In this document: one piece after another, positions 1 through 14,950 of the stretch
Position numbering within the stretch: the stretch's first letter is position 1
Layout: each line of letters begins with the position of its first letter
Source: Kipferlia bialata
Taxonomy: Eukaryota > Fornicata
Direction: 5' to 3'
Assembly: GCA_003568945.1 (NCBI GenBank)
Contig: BDIP01000244.1
Coordinates: forward strand, 1 to 23,895
Length of the DNA stretch: 23,895 nt
The notes under the pieces: model-generated
Told to the model about the DNA's origin: nothing
Database searches by the model: none
Seen by the model: only the letters and a program-made list of their open reading frames with translations
Program-made: the position numbers and the translations under genes

Positions 1-52
<52 letters not shown>

Positions 53-53
53 T
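1..53. repeat. CT microsatellite
   Basis: Almost pure (CT)n just beyond the ABCC stop codon. Similar CT/GA tracts lie in ABCC introns at about 1741-1790, 2390-2409, 3371-3411, 3692-3716, 4303-4322, 4893-4939, 5464-5497 and 5869-5902, mostly pyrimidine-rich on the gene's sense strand. Confidence 0.95.
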
Positions 54-6063
<6,010 letters not shown>

Positions 6064-6243
6064 CTGGGGGTTAGAAGAGAGGGAGATAGAGTACATATAC
6101 ACACACTATACTGCTGTGATGATGAGTGTCTCTGCATGCACTGGGGAGAGTGATTATCCTTCGGCAGATGAACACTTTACGTCTCTGTCTCACCCAATAT
6201 ATGCATGTAACTGCCCCTCATGTACCATCATGTCCACGGATAC

Positions 6244-6276
<33 letters not shown>

Positions 6277-6372
6277 TTTTTTTTCTTTCCCCTCCCCTCC
6301 CCCCCCCCCCCCCCCCCCCTTTCTCTCTCTCCCTTGAGTTCGTGTCATACCTGCACATTCCTCTTACTCCAG
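6064..6372. other. Interval between ABCC and TRM6 with no recognised exon
   Basis: Two genes point away from each other here and both lack their 5' halves. I found no exon for ABCC TMD1-NBD1 or for the TRM6 N-terminus. The interval holds about 180 nt of unremarkable sequence, then the poly-C block, then a pyrimidine-rich acceptor ending at 6372. Confidence 0.7.
6245..6320. repeat. Poly-C block 1 (C32, T-rich spacer, C20)
   Basis: About 32 C, then T8-C-T3 and C4-T-C4-T, then about 20 C. It sits upstream of the first visible TRM6 exon, with C on that gene's sense strand. Both flanking genes lose their 5' parts at this place. Confidence 0.9.
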
Positions 6373-8016
6373 ACCGAGTTCAGCAAGGCCAAGTGGCTTG
6401 CCCGTGCTGCCAGACGCCACATGCGGTATTTCCAGGCAGTGGAGGCCACACCTGAAGTTGCAGCCAGGTAGGAGTGTCTAAGCTTCTATATATTGTACCG
6501 TTCCCGTATGTATCTCTCTGTCTCTGAACGCAGGGCTGGGTTCCAGGGTGCAATGGACTCCAAGACCATGTCTCTCTCCCCCGCCCTACTCTCACACGCC
6601 CTGGGCTTCTGCGCACCGGGTGTGAGGGGCAACAGCAAGGTGCTGGTGTATGATGCCACTGCGGATGGTCTCCTGTGTGGCGACATCGCCAGGCGTATCA
6701 GTCTGCCGGTCACTGCAGCACCCCTCCCATACTCTGCTGTCCCCTCTATGGTTGTGACAGGACCCCTGATGCCCAAGGCAGTCAAGGTATGTATATGTAT
6801 ACATATATGTGCACTACATAGGCAAATGCATATGTGTGTGTGTATTTGTACTTCATACATGCAGCCATTGTCTCTTGTTTCAGTTCAACTACTCACCCCA
6901 GAACGCTCTGAGCGCTGTGGGAGTCATGAGGAGAGAGGACATAGATGAGGAGGGGAACGTAACAGGTGTTGGCGGGAGGCAGCTCCTGTGGAAGTCCTTC
7001 CCACTGTGGAGGTTTGTGAGTGCAGAGCACGTCCCTGAGTACACGAGCAAGGAGGTGCGTCTCCTGGGGGCCAAGGCAGAGAGAGAGAGGGCCAAGGACA
7101 AGGCGGACGCAGAGAAGAAGGAGCAGGAGGCTGCCAAGGAGGCTGCTAAGCCAGTCGATGCCCCAGAGGCCAAGAGGCCTGCTGAGGGTGAGGAGGCTGC
7201 CCCTGCTGAGACCAAGCCTGAGGCTAAGGTAGAGGCCGAGGCTGTTCCCACCCCTTCCATCCCCATGGCCACTGATGGCCGCCCCCAGGCCACCCCCACC
7301 AGACTGGGGTGCATGCTGCAGGAGAGACACGAGGAGCGCAGGATAGAGGACGGGGACTACACAGAGGCCCCGTGGGTCGCAGGTAGTGACACAGTGTGTG
7401 TTGGTTGAAGACAACTCGTTTCATGTTCTATGAGAAATGTATCAGTAGTATGTTGTACCTACCCCCTGCTTACCTTCAGACTGTATGGTCATCGCCTGCA
7501 TATGTGATCCCCTGCCCCTGGTGAGTGCTTGTCGGGGATAGCCTGTATTCTAGAATTGTTTCGTGTAGTATTTTACTTGTCTTCTTCCTCCCTGTTTGCG
7601 CTCTATAATACCTCTGATCCCCTCACCCCAGGTGCGTGCTCTGACTCCCCTTGTGCGGCCTGGTGCCCCAGTTGCCATCATGACCCCCACCCTGACCCCC
7701 CTGGCCTCCGTCATGCAGCACATCAAGATCAGCAGGGCAGGTGACACACACACACTATCACTGTCAACATGCATCACACTGTATCTGACCTCCAGGTGTC
7801 GAGCCCATGCTGTACGAGACCGCCCTCGAGAGAGACATGCAGGTGCTGCCCATGAGGACTAGGCCCGGTATGAGGAGCCCGGGTGGGGGGTGCTTCCTCC
7901 TGACATACACCGCACAGCCAGAGAACCTGGCCCCTCCTGAGGGGTTCCAGCAGGGCAGGGGCGGGAGAGGCAACAAGGGTGGCAGGAAGAACAGGCGCAA
8001 GGGCAGGCGTAGATAG
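6373..8016 (+). CDS. TRM6: tRNA (adenine-58-N1)-methyltransferase non-catalytic subunit TRM6/GCD10, 5' partial
   Basis: TRM6 is the RNA-binding partner of the catalytic TRM61 subunit, making m1A58 in tRNA, including initiator tRNA-Met. Exons 6373-6467, 6534-6786, 6884-7382, 7480-7520, 7632-7740 and 7796-8016 join in phase to 405 residues and a TAG stop. The first begins TEFSKAKWLAR, matching the family's KFSxxKYxxRK segment. MSLSPALLSHALGF and NSKVLVYDATADGLLCGDIA match the family's TLAQML and GNRxLVxDxxGGLL region. MLYETALERDMQVLP then GGGCFLLT matches the C-terminal SETWLRxYQVLP and GGYLL signature. A Lys/Glu/Ala/Pro-rich linker at about residues 150-240 and a Lys/Arg/Gly tail (last ~25 residues) could bind RNA. 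The N-terminal domain, expected in the first 100-150 residues, is not in the window: only a poly-C block lies upstream. Confidence 0.88.
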
Positions 8017-8160
8017 ACCCAACCCAAGAGGACAGTTTCAGTGTTCAGTGTTCAGTGTCTTTGTATGTTACAATGCAGTTAAAGGAGTAAATCTCGTTAG
8101 CATCAATGATACACTGAAAACCCAGCATACTGTAATAACAAGACAGTGATGATGATACAT
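8017..8160. terminator. Convergent 3' region between TRM6 and the coiled-coil gene
   Basis: A 144-nt spacer between two stop codons. On the plus strand GGAGTAAAT (~8085) resembles the Giardia-type AGTRAA poly(A) signal. On the minus strand the coiled-coil gene's TAA stop lies inside AATAAA (8160-8165). Assignment as poly(A) signals is inference. Confidence 0.4.
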
Positions 8161-10913
8161 TTATTGGTCTACGCTGAAGGTCGGGAAAGGACTCTGCCTT
8201 GGGTTGGAGCCAGCAGGGTTGGCCCCAGCAGAGCCTGGGTCTCTGTAGTTGGAGTATGATGGCCGCATCGACCTATCCCCCACTAGGGACCTCTGCCCAA
8301 AGGCACTTGACCCTGTGGGTGGGTACCTGTCCTCCCAGGAGGTGCCCTCCTTGGGGGGCAGGGCCTCTCTGTCGGAGGCCCCTGCCATGGGCTGGGTGTC
8401 CCCGTACCTGCTGCCCATACCAGAGGGCATGCCGTAGGGAGAGGGCACACTCACACGATGGCTGGGGAGGGCGCGGGAGTCCCCCACCTGGTCCCGAGTG
8501 GCCCTGGCCGAGGGGGGTGTGGGGGCAGCCCGCATGGATGGGGACACGGGGCTGGTCTGGTCCCCCATGCCCATGCCGGTGTCTGCCATGGGCTGGGTCA
8601 TCTGGCCTAGCCTGGCCTGCAGGGTGGCACGCTGCTCCTGCACCACAGCGAGCAGGCCCTGGGTCTGCTGCAGCTGGGCCTGGTACCTCTTGAGGGACTG
8701 GGTGAGGGACACCACCTGCTGCTTGTAGGCAGCACCGGCCTGAGCCTCGCTCTGCTCCCGACCCCCGACACGCTCCTTTAGCACCCGCACCTCACTCTGC
8801 AGTCTGGCCACAGTCTCGGCCTGCTCGGCATGGACCGACTCCAGCACCTTCTTCTCAGACGAGAACTGGTCGCTCTTGTCCCGGACTGCGTTGTACCTGG
8901 CCTTCATGGCCTCGGTCTGGTCCTCCAGGTTGCGCATCTGCTCCTTGAGGCGCCTCTTGACCTCTGCCATCTCCTGTCCGTGCTTCGACACCTCCTCCTG
9001 CAGGGCGTACTTCTGCTCGTTGGCCACCTCCAGCTGGTGCCTCAGGTCCACAGCCTCCCCGACACACCTCTTCACCTCGTCCTGGGCCTCGTCGAGCCGG
9101 GCCTGGGCCTTGCGGAGCCTCTCGCTCATACCGTCACTGACGCGCTGGTCGGCTGTCTCCACCAGGGCCTGTCCCTCCTGTACCCTCTTCTCCAGCTGGG
9201 AGCAGTGGTCCTCCAGGAAGCGAGACCGCTGGCGCTCCTCCTTCAGGCCCTGCTCTGCGGACACCACCAGATCCCCTAGGCGCTGGGCATCAGCCTGTGC
9301 ACGTACCAGCTCCTTGTGGGTGGACCTGAGCTCTGTGGACACAGACTCCATCTCAGCTGCGCAGGATGCCTTCACAACGTCAATCTCCTGCCTCAGGCCG
9401 GAGAGGCAGGCAGCCACGGTCTGCAGTCTGGCCCCCTCGTCCTGGGCCTGGGCCAGCACCCCCTGCACCCTCTCCTGTGCAGTGCAGATGCCCTGGATGT
9501 GGGACTCTGCCTCCTCCGTGTATCTGTTGGCCAGACTGTTCCTGTCGGCATGCACCCCGGCCAGCCGGTCCTTGGCCTCCAGCTCCCTCTCCCGCAGCTC
9601 CTGCTCACTCTGTCTCAGAGTACGCAGCGACTGGCGCATCCTCTCCTCCTGGCCCTCCTTCTCCTCCTCGGCAGCAGCCAGGGCATCCGTCTTCTCCTGC
9701 TGCACCCTGCGCAGAAGGTCGTGTAGACGGGCATGCTCCCCGGTCAGGGTCTGGTACTGCTTGGTCAGCGTCTCCAGCTGCACAGTGGCCCTCTGCACCT
9801 TGGCCTCAGCCTCGGCACGCACCTCGGCCCCCTCAGCCTCGTGCCTGGCAGCCTGTCTGTGCAGCTCGTCCTCTGCCAGACGCAGACGGGCCTGGGCCTC
9901 TCTGCGGGTCTCCTCCAGACCCCTCTCCAGGCTGACCTGAGTGGCGTCACTCACCCTCTTTCCATTGCCCATCTCAACCCTGGTCTGCTCCAGAAGAGAG
10001 CGCAGCTGATCGATCTCCCGCCCCCTAAGGGCCAGAGCACTGGATGCCTGCTGTGCGTGGCGCCTGGCCTCGTCCAGCTCCACACTCACAACAGCCAGCT
10101 TCTCCCCGGCATGTGAGGCCTCCCCCTGGTACCTGGACAGGTCGTTCTCAGCACGGGAGAGCCTAGCAGCCAGCTGGGTCTCATTGGACTCCAGAGCACG
10201 TACCCGGGTACTGGCCTCGTTCCCTGCTGCCTTCTCAGTCGTCAGGCGACGCTGCAGGTCCTCCACCTGAGTCTGCAGCTTGGCCTCCTTCTCCTCGAGA
10301 GAAGAGGCCCCAACACGCAGAGCAGACAGGTCGCTACGGAGCCTGTTTACCTCCTCCGCAAGTCTTGTGTTGTCCTGGGTCAGCTCCCTCTCCCTAGCAT
10401 CAGTGGCTCTGCTGTGCGACTCCTGCTGAGTGTTCAGCTCTGCCAACTGACGTCCCATACGCTCATTGCTGGACCTCAGCTCCTCCAACTCCTTCTTCAT
10501 GCTCCGGTTCTCCCCCTCCATAGTAGCCTTGCTGCGCTCCTCTCCTGCCTCAGCCTGTCTGGCCCGGGCAACATGCTCTCGTAACCCTGTGTTCTCAGCA
10601 CGCAGGTACTCAATCTCTTCCACAAAGCGGGACATATCACGCTGGTGGTGGGAGAGCTCCCTCCGGCTCTGGTTCAGCTCCTGCTGGCTCTGGTGCAGAT
10701 ATTGCTGACGCTGCTTCAGCTCCTCCTGAGTTCTGAGTTGCTGCTCCTCGACAGAGGCAAGCTGGGACAGGAGCTGAGGTGAATCACAGGGACATCAATG
10801 CTCCATATATGTACTCATACACAACTGAATACCTGGTTGTTTGTCTCCAGCTGCTGGGATAACTGCTGTGAGAGATCAACACCAAACATTGCGTCTCCCA
10901 TTGGTGCAGGCAT
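8161..10913 (-). CDS. Long coiled-coil protein, 897 residues, family not recognised
   Basis: Exon 1 is 10833-10913 and exon 2 is 8161-10773, both phase 0, split by a 59-nt intron. The start MPAPMGDAMFGVDLSQQL is supported by an in-frame TAA eight codons upstream. Residues ~15-750 are an almost unbroken coiled coil rich in Glu, Gln, Arg, Leu and Ala, with heptads such as EEIEYLRAENTGLREH. The last ~147 residues are a disordered Ser/Pro/Gly/Met tail with SPVSPS, PTPPSARA and VPSPYGMPSGMG, giving several possible SP/TP phosphorylation sites. There is no motor, SMC hinge or ATPase head. Such proteins commonly serve as cytoskeletal, basal-body or Golgi scaffolds, but nothing here decides which. 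The long open frame on the opposite strand is a shadow of its codon bias. Confidence 0.9.
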
Positions 10914-11139
10914 CTCAGAGAACGGCTCCACAGGTTACCAGAGGTGGAAAGGCGGCCTTGGGACAAGTCTGAGTAACAAAAGGCGGCGACAAGCCTGGGT
11001 AAAGCGGCGTTCTAAGGTCAATCACTTCAATCTTCGACTCTGTCAGAGGCCTCTCCAAAAGGGTTGACCTCGTCACCCGACAAAAACAGCAGGTACAAAT
11101 TGCTCTCTTTCTCGGGTCACGTACGCACCTTAGCTACAA
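10914..11139. promoter_or_regulatory. Divergent promoter region, coiled-coil gene / Y14
   Basis: 226 nt between two divergent start codons must hold both promoters and 5' UTRs. I see no TATA box or clear initiator. The stretch has several AAAGG and GCGGC patches with no strong repeat. Confidence 0.45.
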
Positions 11140-11677
11140 ATGAGTTCAGCTTTTGAGCCAGAGAAGTGTACGTAGCAGCAACTTAGAGCGCAGCTCATAT
11201 AATTGCTTTGCTGCCAGTCTGTCTTGTTATTATTAATGCTAGTTCTTGTCCTTACCATCAGCTGTTGAGGGGTACGTGGTGATGCTCACTGGTATCAGCA
11301 CTGAGGCGACTTTGAACGATGTTAAGACCGCCATGGAGGCCCGTGGACCCATCAATGGGTTTGTGTGCCCTATTGCCAATGAGACTGGCCTCCTCAGAGG
11401 GTATGCACTGGTGTCATACAACGAGAAGGAGGATGCCGACGCCGCCATCGAGTTCTTCCATGGTCAGGAGGTGTTTGGGATGACTGTGGAGTGTGGCTAC
11501 GCCATTGCCAAGGACAGCAAGGGTACTAAGAGAGGGGCCAGGGAGCAGGAGAGGAGTTCTCCCGTCAAGCGCCGCCCCCAGGGCGATGTGGATATGGACG
11601 CCTCTGGAAAGGTAGAGATTGTGGTGACCAATGTCAAGCACGTGGAGTCTGACGATGAGGAGGAGCACTCTTCCTAA
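11140..11677 (+). CDS. RBM8A: Y14/RBM8A, RNA-binding subunit of the exon junction complex
   Basis: With MAGO, Y14 clamps eIF4A3 on spliced mRNA about 20-24 nt upstream of exon junctions. Exon 1 (11140-11167) encodes only MSSAFEPEK plus one base. A 94-nt intron with GTACGT donor follows, then exon 2 at 11262-11677, giving 147 residues and TAA. The junction restores SVEGYVVMLTGI, matching the family's SVEGWILFVTG, and that decides the start. The single RRM spans about residues 10-90. RNP1 is LRGYALVSY, the non-aromatic form typical of Y14 (family LKGYTLVEY), whose RRM binds MAGO rather than RNA. The C-terminus is Lys/Arg-rich (SSPVKRRPQ), then acidic (SDDEEEHSS). Its presence fits the intron-rich genes around it. 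Confidence 0.88.
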
Positions 11678-11879
11678 GCAACCTCTGTGTATTTTTGAAG
11701 GATAAATGTTTAATGATCTCTTCCCAGAGTCTGGGTATTGGACTTGTGTGATTGTTTGTCACTTTGTAATCACCCAATCCATTGGCGGTTATCGATATTA
11801 ATATTATAGCAACTTGTACCTAATAGAGAGATAATGAACACAGGCTTCTGGGCCACACTTACATTAAAAGTCTATTCGT

Positions 11880-13458
11880 CTACTGGCTGTGATCATAAGC
11901 CTGGTAGGATCTCTGCCCGGACTGGTGGGGAGAGTACTGGCGCTGGCCGCCCTGCTGCTGGCCCTGCTGAGCCTGCTGGCCCTGCTGGGGAGGGTACTGG
12001 CCCTGCTGGCCCTGGGGGGGGTACTGGTTCTGGTACTGGTTGTGGGCCTGGTACTGGTACTGGTACTGGGGGTAGAACATGGGCTGCATGGGCTGCTGGA
12101 AAGAGGGGATGAACTGGTCAGAGGGCTGCTGGCCCTCGCCCTCAGCGCCGGTGTAGGCGGTTCCCATGGGGCGGTAGTCACCCATAGGGTACTGCATGCC
12201 GGGCATCATGTGGGGGGGCATATCCTGCATGTTGAGGCCGGGGGCACCAGTGGGCATCATGCCGTACTGCATGCCGGGCATGGCCTGCATGCCGAGGGCG
12301 TACTGGGGGGGGAACCCGTAGGGGGTGTATCCCTGGCCCTGCTGCTCCATGGGCCTCTGCTCACCACGGGTGAACTGCACCTGGTGTCTGGCGGGCACGT
12401 CGGACATGCCGGGGGGGAGAGACACCTGTCCGGCGGGGTGCTGGGCAGGCATGGTCACTGGGGACTCCTCGCGCTGGGGCTGCCTCACCACGGGGATGTC
12501 GGCAACGGCAGCGGGCTCCTCGGCCTCCTCGGCCTCCTCCTCCTCAACTGCCTCCTCCTCCTCCTCGACAACCTCCTCCTCTACCTCGGGCTCAGCCTCA
12601 GCCTCAGCCTCGACGGGCTCGGGGGTGGGGCTACGGGACACAACGGGAGATGGGATAGGGGAGGCAACAGGCTCGGGAACCTCAACCTCGGCCACCTCAA
12701 CGACAGGCTCGGGCTCTGGGGTGGGAGCTCTGGGGGGTGGGGTGGGGGCCCTCTTGGGAACAGCGACGGGCTTGGGCTTGGGGGCCTGCTTGTCAAGACC
12801 CCATGCGAACTGCCTGCGAGTCTTGGGCTCGTTAAGAGAAACCTGGGCAACAGCAACCTCGTCCTCACCAGAAGGAAGGTGGTACTTGACGTTCTTGCGG
12901 GTCTGGGAAACAGAAGGCTCTGGGGCATTCCACCGGGGCTTCCTGTGATCATGCCTTCTCCTCTGCACATTACGTCCCTCCTGCTTTGGCTTCTTGGTAG
13001 TAGACTTGAAGACGGGTGCGTCTCCAGCAAGACACCTGGCAGCTGCAGTCTCTAGATCCCAGTGAGCCTCGGCGAGAGCCACAATGCACCCCTCCCTCTG
13101 GTATTTCCGGGAACCTCCGTTAACAAACTCCAGCAGCTGATCTACAAGCTCCTTGTGGCACTGGGGCAACTCATCATAACCAGCGGTGGACAGGGATCCA
13201 GAGATCTCCGCGCTGTTCAGCTCCTTCTTCCCGACGACAAGCTGAGTAAGCAATTGAGCCAAAACACATGGTAAAAACACAATTGCGCACGAGAATCAGA
13301 AATATAGTGAAGAGGCACAGAGAAAGGAGCCTAAACCACACAAAGCAATTGAGAACGAAACCAAACCCATTGAAGAGTGTTCCCATAACCAGAGGAGACC
13401 CTACCATCAAGAAAGTCTTAGAATCACAAACTCATACCTTATGTCTGTTGCTGGACAT
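11880..13458 (-). CDS. UBA/CUE-like protein with acidic middle and Pro/Met/Gln/Tyr-rich low-complexity tail
   Basis: Exon 1 (13438-13458) encodes MSSNRHK, a 196-nt intron follows, and exon 2 is 11880-13241 (phase 0), giving 460 residues and TAG. Residues ~20-75 include CIVALAEAHWDLETAAARCL, which resembles the last helices of a UBA or CUE ubiquitin-binding domain (ALxEAxWDLxxAVxxLL). Next come a basic stretch (VQRRRHDHRKPRW), Pro-rich repeats, an almost pure Glu/Ala/Val acidic block at ~230-275, and a tail of about 170 residues with PQYQYQYQAHNQYQ and repeated GQQ/PPQ. This tail is prion-like and typical of proteins that enter RNA granules. A specific family (UBAP2-like, for instance) cannot be asserted. 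The open frame on the other strand is a composition artefact. Confidence 0.85.
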
Positions 13459-13595
13459 CTCCTTATCAGCTTAGAAGTAAGCAGGCAAGCTTGAATGAGA
13501 ATGAAAGACAAAAACTATAGCTGACCCCTTTTGTCGTTATACAAGGGTGTAGCGATAGAGGACCGAAATGCTTCTTACACCACACTATCAGCACA
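13459..13595. promoter_or_regulatory. Divergent promoter region, UBA-like gene / RhoGDI
   Basis: Only 137 nt separate the two divergent start codons, so promoters and 5' UTRs must be compact or overlap. No TATA box is apparent. Confidence 0.5.
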
Positions 13596-14575
13596 ATGGC
13601 AGAGGAGGAGTACCAGGACGAGAGTGGGTAAGTACTTCCTCTTCTTATCTGCAACTCACAATCTAAATTGTGTCATTATTTCCTATTGACCTGATTTTCG
13701 AGTCTTTCTCTCTGTTTTTAGTGTTCCTTGCTCTCTGAGGGGGACAATCTCGGCTCCCATGGGTAGCGCTGTGTATATATTTGGGGCTGAATATGGATTC
13801 GTCTGTCACTTACGTCTACTTCATGGTTCACCCACTTTGACACTGTCCAGTGCTGACATCAGATACAAGGGAGCAACCCAGATTTCGTTGCAGGAGGCCC
13901 TTGCTACTGACACTTCTGACGAGTCCCTGAACAGATACAAGTCTGCTCTCGTGGCTGCCCAGGATGTCACTGCCTCCCCCGACGGCAGGAGGGTGGTCAT
14001 TGAGGCACTGGTTGTCCACTTCCCTGACGGTGACCGTGAGCCAGAGACATTCCCTTGCGCCACCGAGGACCAGCTGGTTGAGCTCAGCAACAGGGACCTT
14101 CTGTTCTCAGTGCAGGAGGGTTCTACCATGCAGATCGAGGTCGTGTACAAGGTGTACGAGGACATTGTCATGGGATTCAGCTACCTGAACCTGGTGTACA
14201 AGGTGCGTACTACCCACGTGGGCAGTGATGGTGGAGGGTATTATGGCATGGTTGGTGTAATTTTCTATCGTGGTACTCTTTTCTGCTGTGACTGATCCAG
14301 GGACCTGCCCGTTTGATCAAGCAGCAGCAGATGATCGGGTGCTTCGCACCAAAGGCCGAGTCCTACCGCTACACTCTGCCCCCAGTCACCATGCCTTCTG
14401 GCTTCCTTCTCCGTGGAAAGTACAGAGGTATTTAGCTGTGTACATCCGTTCTTCTATATTTAACTATCTTCCATGACAGTCCATTGTGTGTCTCACCCCA
14501 GCCAAGACCAAGTTTGTAGATGACGACAAGAACACCCACCTGGAGATGGAGTACACCTTCAAGATTGTCAAGTGA
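13596..14575 (+). CDS. Rho GDP-dissociation inhibitor (RhoGDI)
   Basis: RhoGDI extracts prenylated Rho/Rac GTPases from membranes and holds them GDP-bound in the cytosol. Exon 1 is 13596-13627 (MAEEEYQDESG). The second exon ends at 14202, followed by 14301-14427 and 14502-14575 (TGA). The second exon can start at 13722, after the strong acceptor TCTCTGTTTTTAG (237 residues in all), or at 13851, after CACTGTCCAG (194 residues). Both keep frame. The shorter form reads MAEEEYQDESGADIRYKGATQ and better fits the family length of about 200. Hallmarks are YKGATQISLQEA and DESLNRYK in the N-terminal arm, then the immunoglobulin-like fold with VQEGSTMQIEVVYKV, and at the end KTKFVDDDKNTHLEMEY, matching the family's FTDDDKTxHLxWEW. 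Confidence 0.92.
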
Positions 14576-14950
14576 GTCCTTCGTTTTAGGAGTAAGATAG
14601 GATTCTTACTGGGTCACAGTCAGTACAAGGGTGTCTTCCACTGGAATAGATGTATTACTTGCTGAGAGTCAGTTTATCCATGTGAAAGTCTGACTCATGG
14701 TTTGATTTAGTCTTCTTAGTAATTCGTTGGGGACAAATGACGACACTGGGTTTACATTAATAGGCAACTAGGCCTTGTACTGTCACTCACAGAGAGCCTC
14801 TGAGTCAGTGATCCAAATCTTTAAAATCCTAAAAGCTAAAGTGGATGGATCCAACTTAAGTCTGAACCATTTTTCCGCCAAACACAGTGGGGGTTTAGGA
14901 TTGTGGCGCCCACCTGAAGCAGATGATTGAATGCCTTCTCCTTCGTTCAA
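14576..14950. other. Spacer between RhoGDI and FCP1-like gene
   Basis: 375 nt between tandem genes. AGGAGTAAGAT 16 nt after the RhoGDI stop resembles an AGTRA-type poly(A) signal. The remainder is AT-richer than the flanking genes and shows no exon I can support. An ATG at 14927 is in frame with the next gene. Confidence 0.5.

Noticed and set aside
6245-6337. Poly-proline/serine frames over the poly-C block
   Set aside because: They arise only from translating homopolymer C.
8876-9940. 354-codon open frame on the plus strand across the coiled-coil gene
   Set aside because: Its sequence is Ser/Ala/Cys-rich with no motif, and it is the complement of GC-ending codons in the clear coiled-coil frame.
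11889-13055. 388-codon open frame, Leu/Gly/Val-rich, opposite the UBA-like gene
   Set aside because: It mirrors the repetitive Gln/Pro/Glu codons of the minus-strand gene, which has a consistent start, intron and domain order.
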